Assembly (NCBI RefSeq): GCF_943192995.1
Contig: NZ_CALPCP010000021.1
Coordinates: forward strand, 1 to 64,000
DNA length: 64,000 bases
Reading direction: 5' to 3'
Source: Flintibacter muris
GTDB taxonomy: Bacteria > Bacillota > Clostridia > Oscillospirales > Oscillospiraceae
In this document: positions 33,104 to 40,877 of the stretch, in pieces
Position numbering within the stretch: the first letter of the stretch is position 1
Layout of the letters: the number at the start of each line of letters is the position of its first letter
The notes under the pieces: model-generated
Told to the model about the DNA's origin: nothing
The model's input: only the letters and a program-made list of their open reading frames with translations
Database searches by the model: none
Made by a program: the position numbers and the translations under genes

Positions 33104-35389
33104 ATGGATTCCAAACAATTTCACCGCCGGGTGTGGGTGATGGTGCTGCTGCTGGCGCTGATGGTCACCGGTATGGGGGCCGCCCTGTATGACTTGCAGA
33201 TCAACAACGGCGACAGCTACTATCTGGCGACCCAGAAGAAAATTGCCGAGACGCAGACCGTAGAAGCCGCCCGGGGCCAGATTCTGGACCGGAACGGCCA
33301 GGTGCTGGTGTCCAACAAGGTAATCTATGAGGTCAGACTGAATACCAAGCTGATGGGGAACGACCAGAAGCGGAATGGGATCCTCCTGTCCCTCATCCAG
33401 GCTGCCCGGGCGGAGGGGGTGACATGGACCGACAACCTGCCCATTACCGAGACGGTCCCCTTCTCCTTCACCACCGCTCAGCCCTACTTTACCATCCAGC
33501 GGGAGGAGGACGGCACCATTACAAAGACCCTCACCCGGCTGGGCAGGCTGGCTGTCAGTATGAAGTGGATTGAAGATCCAACCAAGGAGCCCGAGGAGGA
33601 AGAGCCGGCCGCCCCCAAGGAGCTCAGCCTGAAAGATAAAATCAAGGCCTTTTTCGGCCTGGCCCCCAAGACGGAGGAGACCCCCGAAAAGGAGGAGGGC
33701 CCCCAGCCCCTCCCCACCGCCGAGCAGCTGCTGGGCAAGATGTGCGCCAGCTTCGGAATCGCGGGTGAGGGGGCGGTGGACAAAAAGCAGGCCGAAAAAA
33801 ACGGCCAGACAGTCCCCGACCTGAACATTGGCAGCATGCCCAAGTCAGACGCCCGGGCCATGGCCGGGGTGCTCTATGAGCTGTACCTCCGCTCCCGTGA
33901 GGTCTATATCGCCACCGAGTATATCTTTGCCTCCGACGTGGATATCGACTTTATTTCCCGGGTGAAGGAGCTGGACCTGGCCGGGGTGGAGATTGAGGCT
34001 ACCACCATGCGCCAGTACCACACCAAATATGCCGCCCACCTGCTGGGCCGCACCGCCCAGATGGACCGAAACGAGTGGGCCTACTACAAAACGGTGGATG
34101 AAGACGGCGACGGCGTGGGCGACTACCAGATGAACGACGTGGTGGGCAAGGAGGGGGCCGAGCTGGCCTTTGAGAGCCTGCTCCGGGGCAAATCGGGCAC
34201 CCGGCAGGTGGAGCGGAACACCAAGGGCAAGATTGTGGACGCCACCTGGACCACCGAGCCTGAGCCGGGGAACAATGTGATCCTCACCCTGGACATAGGC
34301 CTCCAGGCCTATGTGGAAAATCTGCTGGCCGAGTCCGTCCCCAAGCTGCAAAGCGAGGAGACGGAGGGGGCCGCCTGCGTGGTGCTGGACGTGAAGACCG
34401 CCGAGGTGCTGGTGGCAGCCAACTACCCCACCTTCGACCTGGCCAACTACGCCTCCGAGCTGCGGGAGAAGGCGGAGGACCCCCTCAAGCCCTTCCTCAA
34501 CCGGGCGCTGAACGGCCTGTATCCCCCCGGCTCCACCTTTAAGATGATTACCGCGATCGCCGGACTGGAAGAGGGCATCATCACCCCCAAGACCAAGATC
34601 AAGGACGAGGGCCGGTACACCTACTGGACCGATGTCAACCCGCCCCAGTGCTGGATTTACCGCCAGTACCGGAGCAACCACGGCATGGTGGACGTGGCTA
34701 AGGCCATTGAGGTGTCCTGCAACTACTTTATGTTTGAGGTAGGCCGCCAGCTGGGCATTGAACGGCTGGACGAGTACGCCGCCCGCTTCGGCCTGGGGGA
34801 GAAGTCCGGCATCGAGCTGGGAGAGGCGGCCGGCGTGGTGGCCGGTCCGGAATACACCGAGAGCCATGGGGATACCTGGTATGAGGGCAGCATTACCTCG
34901 GTGGCCATTGGCCAGGAGAGCACCCAGGTCACCCCTCTCCAGCTGGCCAACTATATCGCCACCCTGGTCAACGGCGGCACCCGCCACGCCGCCCACATGC
35001 TGAAAGAGACCAAATCCAGCGATTTTTCCCAGGTGACCTACCAGTATGAGCTCCAGGTGCTGGACGAGATTGAAATCAAGGACGAGAATCTGACCGCGGT
35101 GAAGGAGGGCATGCTGGCCATGGCCCAGAGCAACCGGGCCTTCCAGAGCCTGCCCTTCAAGGCGGGGGCCAAGACGGGCTCCGCCCAGATCAGCGCCCAG
35201 ACCGAGTCCAACGCCGTGTTTGTCTGCTTTGCCCCCTACGACGACCCGGAGATCGTGGTGGCCATGGCCGTGGAGCACGGCGGCAGCGGCGGCGAACTGG
35301 CCTCCATGGCCGCCGACGTACTGAGCTACTACTTCTCCTCCAAGGAAACCCGGGAGGAGATCCCCACGGAAAACACCTTAATCCGGTAG
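33104..35389 (+). CDS. mrdA: Penicillin-binding protein 2, elongation transpeptidase
   Basis: Cross-links peptidoglycan during side-wall growth, acting with MreC and RodA. 761 aa. One N-terminal transmembrane helix (about 9-30), a PBP dimerisation domain, then the transpeptidase with SxxK in PPGSTFKM (near 475), SCN (near 536) and KTGSAQ (near 689). A stretch at about 160-215 is rich in Glu, Pro and Lys (PTKEPEEEEPAAPKE) and likely disordered; it is an insertion compared with most PBP2. The start follows AAGGAG. Confidence 0.92.
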   Translation: MDSKQFHRRVWVMVLLLALMVTGMGAALYDLQINNGDSYYLATQKKIAETQTVEAARGQILDRNGQVLVSNKVIYEVRLNTKLMGNDQKRNGILLSLIQAARAEGVTWTDNLPITETVPFSFTTAQPYFTIQREEDGTITKTLTRLGRLAVSMKWIEDPTKEPEEEEPAAPKELSLKDKIKAFFGLAPKTEETPEKEEGPQPLPTAEQLLGKMCASFGIAGEGAVDKKQAEKNGQTVPDLNIGSMPKSDARAMAGVLYELYLRSREVYIATEYIFASDVDIDFISRVKELDLAGVEIEATTMRQYHTKYAAHLLGRTAQMDRNEWAYYKTVDEDGDGVGDYQMNDVVGKEGAELAFESLLRGKSGTRQVERNTKGKIVDATWTTEPEPGNNVILTLDIGLQAYVENLLAESVPKLQSEETEGAACVVLDVKTAEVLVAANYPTFDLANYASELREKAEDPLKPFLNRALNGLYPPGSTFKMITAIAGLEEGIITPKTKIKDEGRYTYWTDVNPPQCWIYRQYRSNHGMVDVAKAIEVSCNYFMFEVGRQLGIERLDEYAARFGLGEKSGIELGEAAGVVAGPEYTESHGDTWYEGSITSVAIGQESTQVTPLQLANYIATLVNGGTRHAAHMLKETKSSDFSQVTYQYELQVLDEIEIKDENLTAVKEGMLAMAQSNRAFQSLPFKAGAKTGSAQISAQTESNAVFVCFAPYDDPEIVVAMAVEHGGSGGELASMAADVLSYYFSSKETREEIPTENTLIR

Positions 35390-35398
35390 CGAAACACA

Positions 35399-35428
35399 AA
35401 AGACTCCCTCTCTGAGGGAGCCTCCACA
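35399..35428. repeat. R5 repeat upstream of the Mrp-type gene
   Basis: CTCCCTCTCTGAGGGAG hairpin, shortest copy of the class. Sits between the PBP2 stop and the next ribosome binding site. Confidence 0.55.
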
Positions 35429-35451
35429 AAATAGAAGGAGATGTATCAATT

Positions 35452-36261
35452 ATGGCAGAATGCACACATGACTGCTCCAGCTGCTCCGCTGACTGCGGTT
35501 CCCGGGACCTGCGGGTGCCCGCCAATTCCATGTCCAGCGTCAAACAGGTAATCGCCGTGGTCAGCGGCAAGGGGGGCGTGGGCAAGAGCACGGTCACCGC
35601 TTCTCTGGCGGCGGCCATGGCCCAAAAGGGCCGCAAGGTGGCCGTTCTGGACGCCGACATCACTGGACCCTCCATCCCCACCGCCTTTGGTATTCACCAG
35701 CGGGCCACCGGTTCCGACGCAGGTATCGACCCCGCCGTGACCGCCGGAGGGATTAAGCTGATGTCCCTCAACCTCCTCTCCGCCAACGAGACCGACCCGG
35801 TGATCTGGCGGGGCCCGGTGATCGCCGGGGTGGTCACCCAGTTCTGGCAGGAGGTCATCTGGGGGGATATCGACTATATGTTTGTGGACATGCCTCCCGG
35901 CACCGGCGACGTGCCCCTTACGGTGTTCCAGTCTCTCCCTGTGGACGGGGTGATTGTGGTCACCTCCCCCCAGGACCTAGTGTCTATGATTGTGGCCAAA
36001 GCGGTGAATATGGCCAAGATGATGGACATTCCCGTGCTGGGTCTGGTGGAGAACTACAGCTATTTCCAGTGCCCTGACTGCGGCAGGCAGCACGCCATTT
36101 TTGGTGAAAGCCATATCGAAAAGGTGGCTGCAGAGCTGGATGTCCCAGTCCTGGCCCGGCTGCCCATCAACCCCGCCCTGGCCGCCGCCTTCGACGCCGG
36201 GAAAATCGAGGCCTTCCCCACCAACTATATGGCCGAACTGGCCGAAAAGCTGGACAGCTGA
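35452..36261 (+). CDS. mrp: Mrp/NBP35-type iron-sulfur carrier ATPase
   Basis: Carries and delivers Fe-S clusters. 269 aa. The P-loop has the deviant Walker A SGKGGVGKST (about 38-47), then DADITGPSIP and DMPPGTGD. An N-terminal Cys cluster (CTHDCSSCSADC, residues 4-15) resembles NBP35 proteins more than simple Mrp. A CPDC pair near 205 is the usual cluster-bridging motif. The start follows AAGGAG. MinD normally sits after PBP2 in related genomes, so it occupies that place here. Confidence 0.88.
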   Translation: MAECTHDCSSCSADCGSRDLRVPANSMSSVKQVIAVVSGKGGVGKSTVTASLAAAMAQKGRKVAVLDADITGPSIPTAFGIHQRATGSDAGIDPAVTAGGIKLMSLNLLSANETDPVIWRGPVIAGVVTQFWQEVIWGDIDYMFVDMPPGTGDVPLTVFQSLPVDGVIVVTSPQDLVSMIVAKAVNMAKMMDIPVLGLVENYSYFQCPDCGRQHAIFGESHIEKVAAELDVPVLARLPINPALAAAFDAGKIEAFPTNYMAELAEKLDS

Positions 36262-36304
36262 AAAAACATCCCGCCCGCTTGCTATAGGAAACTCTATCTT
36301 TTTT

Positions 36305-36358
36305 GCAGGCGGCCACAGGCCGGCCCTACAAGTGGCAGCAATTTTGACGATTGCTATA
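36305..36358. repeat. R4 repeat upstream of feoAB
   Basis: A GGCGGCCACAGGCCGGCC hairpin followed by CAGCAATTTTGACGATTGC. Same family as 82-142 and 4179-4232. Confidence 0.65.
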
Positions 36359-36390
36359 GAGGATATTGCGGAGTATATTGAAGAGAAATG

Positions 36391-36420
36391 AATTCCCCGG
36401 CTCCGCCGGGGAATTTTTCT
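36391..36420 (+). terminator. Rho-independent terminator after the Mrp-type gene
   Basis: AATTCCCCGGC (36391-36401) pairs with GCCGGGGAATT (36405-36415) and is followed by TTTTCT. Confidence 0.8.
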
Positions 36421-36441
36421 GCCCTTGGACAGGCAAATCCC

Positions 36442-36470
36442 TTGAAAATGTCCTCATGGTAGGATACAAT
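36442..36470 (+). promoter_or_regulatory. Predicted sigma-A promoter of feoAB
   Basis: TTGAAA (36442-36447) and TACAAT (36465-36470) are 17 bp apart, just upstream of the ribosome binding site. No clear Fur box was seen. Confidence 0.7.
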
Positions 36471-36495
36471 ATCCAGGAAGAGGAAGGGGATGTAT

Positions 36496-38895
36496 ATGGA
36501 CAAGAGAACATTGGAGGAGCTGTCCCCCGGCCAGAGCGGGACAATTTTGTCCATTGGCAATAAATCGGGGACGGTAAAGCGCCGGCTGGTGGACATGGGC
36601 CTCACCCCGGGCACCGAGGTGAGGGTGACCAAAATCGCCCCCCTGGGCGACCCCATTGAGGTCAATCTGCGGGGGTATCAGCTGTCCCTGCGGAAGGAGG
36701 ACGCCGGGCAGATTGTCATGGGCCAGCCCCGGCCCAGGGGGTCCGGCGCGGCCCGGGCGGCCATGACCCGCCATACTCCCGACCCGGAAACCGCCCGCCG
36801 TCAGCTCCACGACCATGAGCACGAGCTGGCCGAGCACGCCGGACGCTACGACCCCGCCGCCCATGACAGGCGGGCCATGCGGGTGGCCCTGGCGGGCAAT
36901 CCCAACTGCGGCAAGACCACCCTGTTCAACGCCCTCACCGGCTCCAACCAGTACGTGGGCAACTGGCCCGGCGTCACTGTGGAGAAAAAGGAGGGCACCG
37001 CCCACATTGGAGACCGGGAGGTAACCGTGGTAGACCTGCCGGGCATCTACTCCCTGTCCCCCTACTCCATGGAGGAGATTGTGTCCCGGGATTTTATTAT
37101 CGGCGAGGCTCCCGACTGCGTCATTGACATTGTGGACGCCACCAATCTGGAGCGCAACCTCTACCTCACCGCCCAGCTGCTGGAGCTGGAGCGGCCCACG
37201 GTGGTGGCCCTCAACTTTATGGACGAGGTGGAAAAGCGGGGAGATAAAATTGATGTAGACCGGCTGTCCAAGGAGCTGGGCGTCCCTGTGGTGCCCATTA
37301 CCGCCCGCACCGGCGAGGGCATTGAGCAGCTGCTGCACACCGCCCATCGGCAGATGCACCTGGGGGTGACCATCGAGCCCGACGACCTCTATGACGACTA
37401 TACTCACGACATCCACCACCGCATGGGTAAGCTGCTCCACGACTACGCCTACGCCGCCAACCTCCCCGCCCACTGGGCGGCCATCAAGCTGCTGGAGGGG
37501 GACGCCATTGTGGAAAAGGCCCTGGACCTCCCCCCGGAGGTAAAGAGGCAGCTGGACGCGCTGGTGGCCGAATACGAGAACTCCAGCGACCTGGGCGATC
37601 GGGAGACCCTCATTGCCGACAGCCGCTACCAGTACATCCAGCGGGTGGTGGGAGTATCGGTGGTCAAGGGGGACGTGTCCGGGGAGCTCACCTTCAGCGA
37701 GAAGATCGACAGGGTGGTCACCCACCGCCTCTGGGCCATCCCGCTGTTCCTGTGCACCATGCTGGTGATGTTTGTAATTACCTTCGGCCCCTTCGGCGCC
37801 TGGCTGTCTGACGGCGTGGGGGCGGGGATGGACGCTCTGTCCGCTTGGCTGGCCCCCGCCCTGGAGGGGATAGGGGTGTCCGCCGTGGTCATCTCCCTGA
37901 TCTGCGACGGCATCATAGCCGGGGTGGGGGGCGTGCTCACCTTTCTGCCCCAGATTGCCCTGCTGTTCTTTTTTCTCTCTCTGCTGGAGGATTCGGGCTA
38001 TATGTCCCGGGCCGCCTTTATCATGGACCGGGCCCTGCGCCGGTTCGGACTGTCCGGCAAGGCGTTTATCCCCATGCTTATGGGCTTTGGCTGCTCTGTC
38101 CCCGCCATTATGGGAGCCCGGACTATGGAGAACGAGAAGGACCGGCGGATGACCATCCTGCTGGTGCCCTTTATGTCCTGCTCCGCCAAGCTGCCCGTCT
38201 ACGGTCTGATCTCCGCCGCCTTTTTCGGCCCCTGGGCGGGGCTGGTGGTCTTTGGGCTGTATATTGTGGGGATGATTGTGGGCATTCTCTCGGGTCTGTT
38301 CTTTAAAAAGACCCTCTTTGCCGGAGAGCCCGCCCCCTTTGTGCTGGAGCTTCCCCCCTACCGCCTGCCCTCCCTGGGCAATATGCTCACCCATGTGTGG
38401 CAGAAGGTGAAGGGGTTTCTGGTCAAGGCCGGAACGCTGATTCTGCTCATGTCCATGGTACTGTGGCTGCTCCAGTCCTTCGACTTCTCTCTGCACATGG
38501 TGGAAGACGCCTCCTGCAGCATGCTGGGGACCCTGGGCGGAGTAATCGCCCCTGTGTTCGCCCCTTGCGGCTTTGGGCACTGGCAGGCCGCCGTGGCTTT
38601 GCTCACCGGGCTGGTGGCCAAGGAGATGGTGGTCTCCTCTTTGTCCATGTTCTATGGCTTCTCCCTCACCGCCGCCAGTGGGGAAGTGGCCGCCGCCATG
38701 GCCGGCTTCACCCCCCTGTCCGCCTTTTCCATGCTGGTGTTTATCCTGCTGTACGTCCCCTGCGTGGCCGCCGTGTCCACCCTGTTCAAGGAGATGAACT
38801 CCTCCAAGTGGGCCTGGTTTTCTATCGCCTGGCAGATGGGCTGCGCCTATGCGGTGTCGTTTTTAGTGTATCAAATTGGAGGGCTGTTTCTGTGA
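36496..38895 (+). CDS. feoB: FeoA-FeoB fusion, ferrous iron transporter
   Basis: Imports Fe(II). 799 aa. FeoA-like SH3 domain at about 1-75 (TVKRRLVDMGLTPGTEV, abbreviated), then a His-rich linker (HDHEHELAEHAG), then the FeoB GTPase with G1 GNPNCGKTT, G3 DLPG and G4 NFMD, followed by the membrane part with about ten helices, including GFGCSVPAIMGART and PFMSCSAKLPVY. Usually FeoA is a separate protein; the fusion is known in some Firmicutes. The ATG at 36496 is preferred over that at 36490 because of spacing to AAGGGG. Its own promoter precedes it. The stop is 24 nt upstream of the VOC gene. Confidence 0.93.
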   Translation: MDKRTLEELSPGQSGTILSIGNKSGTVKRRLVDMGLTPGTEVRVTKIAPLGDPIEVNLRGYQLSLRKEDAGQIVMGQPRPRGSGAARAAMTRHTPDPETARRQLHDHEHELAEHAGRYDPAAHDRRAMRVALAGNPNCGKTTLFNALTGSNQYVGNWPGVTVEKKEGTAHIGDREVTVVDLPGIYSLSPYSMEEIVSRDFIIGEAPDCVIDIVDATNLERNLYLTAQLLELERPTVVALNFMDEVEKRGDKIDVDRLSKELGVPVVPITARTGEGIEQLLHTAHRQMHLGVTIEPDDLYDDYTHDIHHRMGKLLHDYAYAANLPAHWAAIKLLEGDAIVEKALDLPPEVKRQLDALVAEYENSSDLGDRETLIADSRYQYIQRVVGVSVVKGDVSGELTFSEKIDRVVTHRLWAIPLFLCTMLVMFVITFGPFGAWLSDGVGAGMDALSAWLAPALEGIGVSAVVISLICDGIIAGVGGVLTFLPQIALLFFFLSLLEDSGYMSRAAFIMDRALRRFGLSGKAFIPMLMGFGCSVPAIMGARTMENEKDRRMTILLVPFMSCSAKLPVYGLISAAFFGPWAGLVVFGLYIVGMIVGILSGLFFKKTLFAGEPAPFVLELPPYRLPSLGNMLTHVWQKVKGFLVKAGTLILLMSMVLWLLQSFDFSLHMVEDASCSMLGTLGGVIAPVFAPCGFGHWQAAVALLTGLVAKEMVVSSLSMFYGFSLTAASGEVAAAMAGFTPLSAFSMLVFILLYVPCVAAVSTLFKEMNSSKWAWFSIAWQMGCAYAVSFLVYQIGGLFL

Positions 38896-38919
38896 TGAGC
38901 GGCTTTGATGGAGGCCATT

Positions 38920-39303
38920 ATGAAGATTGAACATGTGGCAATGTATGTAAATGAACTGGAACGGGCCAGGGACTTTTTCATAACCTATTTTGGGGCGGAA
39001 TCCAATGCGGGCTACCACAATCAAAACACCGGTTTGCGGTCCTGCTTTCTGTCCTTCCGGGAGGGAGCCAGGCTGGAGCTGATGAACAGGCCGAGCATGG
39101 AGGACCTGGAAAAGCCCTATACCAGAACGGGCCTGATTCACCTTGCCTTCAGCGTCGGGAGCAGGGAGAAGGTGGAGGAGCTGACCGCCCGGCTCAAAAA
39201 GGATGGCTTTGAAGTGCTGAGCGGCCCCCGCACCACCGGCGATGGATATTATGAGAGCTGTATTGTGGGGATTGAAGGCAACCAGATTGAGATCACAGTT
39301 TAA
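38920..39303 (+). CDS. VOC (glyoxalase/bleomycin resistance-like) family protein
   Basis: 127 aa. The whole chain is a two-motif VOC fold: MKIEHVAMYVNELERARDF at the start, IHLAFSVGS in the middle and IEGNQIEITV at the end. Metal ligands at the expected places (His5, Glu near 55, His near 80, Glu near 124) can be read but not verified. The ATG at 38920 follows GGAGG. It follows feoAB on the same strand and may be read from its promoter. Substrate unknown. Confidence 0.8.
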   Translation: MKIEHVAMYVNELERARDFFITYFGAESNAGYHNQNTGLRSCFLSFREGARLELMNRPSMEDLEKPYTRTGLIHLAFSVGSREKVEELTARLKKDGFEVLSGPRTTGDGYYESCIVGIEGNQIEITV

Positions 39304-39472
39304 CCTTGCTCCTTGTGCCGGAACGGGATATAGCGTTGGCAGGCACTGTGGGTATAGTCATCTGTGGGGTGCAGCTTGTCGTGACGCCGGGTTCCATCCC
39401 CGTTGTGGAACGGGCCCTGAAAAAGAATTTTGATAAAAACGGGAAAAGAAAAACAGAAACGGACTGATTTCT
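39304..39472. other. Gap between the VOC and HAD genes
   Basis: About 170 bp. A plus-strand frame ending at 39434 reads GTVGIVICGVQLVVTPGS, which looks like a membrane-helix end of a lost gene, but it has no start, ribosome binding site or homology I can name. Confidence 0.3.
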
Positions 39473-40270
39473 ATGATAAAACTCATTTCTCTGGATCTGG
39501 ACGGCACCTTGCTCACACCGGAGGGGACTGTCACCGCCGCCGCCAGGGCGGCCATTGCCAAGGCCCGGGCGGCGGGGGTGCGGGTGGTCATCAACACGGG
39601 CCGGCCCGTTCAGGAGGGTGTCTTCTTCGCCAAAGAGGCCGGGTGTGACCTGCTGACCTCCGGGGCCGGGGGCGGACTGGTGGCGGACGGCGAAACCGGA
39701 CAGATTATCCGCTGCTGGGGCGTGCCGGAGCCCTCCGCCCGGCGGGCGCTGGAGCTGTGTCTGAGCTGGGACACCCAGCTGATTGTCTACGCCGGGGAGA
39801 AGTTTATGGTAAACGCGGCCTATAAGAAGCTGATGGAGACCTTTTATCCCTTCCCCGTCTTCCACGAGGCGGTGATTGTAACGGAGGATTTTTGGGCCTA
39901 TATGGAGTCCCACAACCTCCCCCTGGTCAAAATTCACGGGGAGATCGGACCCGGGGGCTGCCCTACAGAGCAGCTGGCCGCCCTGCCTGGCGTGACCCTC
40001 ACCTCCTCCTCCAGCCACGACTTTGAGCTCACTGCCGACAGCGCAGACAAGGGAACAGCTCTGGGGGTAATCGCCGGGCGGTATAACATCCCCCTGAACC
40101 AGTGCGCCGCCGTGGGGGACAGCGAGAACGATATGAGCGCCTTTGGCGTGGTGGGGCTACCCATAGCCATGGACAACGCCCCGGAAAAGGTAAAGGCCGC
40201 CGCCGCCCGGATCGCACCCTCCAACGCAGAGGACGGCGTGGCCTGGGCCATTTTGAGCTGTTTGGAATAA
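39473..40270 (+). CDS. HAD-superfamily (Cof-type) phosphatase
   Basis: 265 aa. Class IIB HAD phosphatase: motif I DLDGTLL (about 8-14), motif II NTGRP, motif III Lys near 160-ish and motif IV GDSENDMSAF. The cap is of the C2 type. Such proteins dephosphorylate sugar phosphates, riboflavin intermediates or others; the substrate is not known. The ribosome binding site is weak. A terminator follows. Confidence 0.88.
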   Translation: MIKLISLDLDGTLLTPEGTVTAAARAAIAKARAAGVRVVINTGRPVQEGVFFAKEAGCDLLTSGAGGGLVADGETGQIIRCWGVPEPSARRALELCLSWDTQLIVYAGEKFMVNAAYKKLMETFYPFPVFHEAVIVTEDFWAYMESHNLPLVKIHGEIGPGGCPTEQLAALPGVTLTSSSSHDFELTADSADKGTALGVIAGRYNIPLNQCAAVGDSENDMSAFGVVGLPIAMDNAPEKVKAAAARIAPSNAEDGVAWAILSCLE

Positions 40271-40285
40271 AATCCCCCAATAAAA

Positions 40286-40316
40286 AGAGACGCCTCCCGG
40301 CGTCTCTCTTCCTTTA
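40286..40316 (+). terminator. Rho-independent terminator after the HAD gene
   Basis: AGAGACGCC (40286-40294) pairs with GGCGTCTCT (40299-40307), followed by a T-rich tract. Confidence 0.75.
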
Positions 40317-40541
40317 TGCTCTGGGGTAAGGTTCCCGCACATTTGTCAATCCTAGAAGATAGTCAATGCTGGTGTTATAGAAAAGTGCCAGTTGCTTGAG
40401 TGTGTTGATTGGAATATTCAAATTGCCCAGCTCATAATCAGAATAGGTTGTCTGATGAACTTGCAGGATTTTGGACATTTCCGCTTGAGACAGGTCTTTA
40501 TCTTCCAGCAGTCCTCGCAGATGCTCCAACAACATCATCAC
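40314..40541 (-). CDS. XRE-family HTH regulator
   Basis: 75 aa. A Cro/C1-type HTH covers about residues 6-62 (LSQAEMSKILQVHQTTYSDYE, abbreviated), followed by TSIDYLLGLTNVREP. It has the same layout as the other two XRE proteins in the window. The ribosome binding site (GGGGTG) is very close to the first ATG, so the start is uncertain by a codon or two. It is divergent from a decayed ribbon-helix-helix gene (40623-40784). Its target is unknown. Confidence 0.85.
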   Translation of the reverse strand: MMMLLEHLRGLLEDKDLSQAEMSKILQVHQTTYSDYELGNLNIPINTLKQLALFYNTSIDYLLGLTNVREPYPRA

Positions 40542-40622
40542 CCCAGAATATTATGCTTCAGCGAGATTTTTTGAGTTTACATTTATGGGAATAACCCTTA
40601 AAACAAAAGTGAGGTGATTGAT

Positions 40623-40784
40623 ATGAGGCAAGGCCCCAAAAAATTGTTAGTGTTCGGATGCCGCTGTGCTTATATGAGCAGGTAAAAGAACTGGCGGAGG
40701 AGAGCAGGCTATGTCCGTTAGGTGCTCATACAATATCTGCGGCAGCTGGAAAACGCTCCGGAAACGCTGAATTGGAAGATCTGA
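40623..40784 (+). pseudogene. Decayed ribbon-helix-helix (Arc/CopG-like) gene with two frameshifts
   Basis: The first frame reads MRQGPKKLLV, the next MPLCLYEQVKELAEESRL and the third YLRQLENAPETLNWKI, each continuing where the last stops. Together they look like a small ribbon-helix-helix DNA-binding protein of about 55 aa. GAGGTG precedes the ATG. Two frameshifts (near 40653 and 40710) break it. It lies divergent from the XRE gene at 40314-40541, so the two may once have been one regulatory pair. Confidence 0.6.
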
Positions 40785-40830
40785 AAAAGCATAGTGTGGG
40801 AGGGCTTTTTGTTGGGATGGGAAGGGTTTG

Positions 40831-40864
40831 AAAAGAGCGTCCCGGTGGTTCGGGACGCTCTTTT
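40831..40864. terminator. Bidirectional terminator downstream of glgP
   Basis: A 14-base perfect stem AAAAGAGCGTCCCG and CGGGACGCTCTTTT with a six-base loop lies just past the glgP stop, with T/A tracts on both sides. Confidence 0.85.
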
Positions 40865-40877
40865 ATAATACAAACAG

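Noticed and set aside
36454-38580. Long open frame on the minus strand opposite feoAB
   Set aside because: Antisense shadow; the peptide has no recognisable domain.
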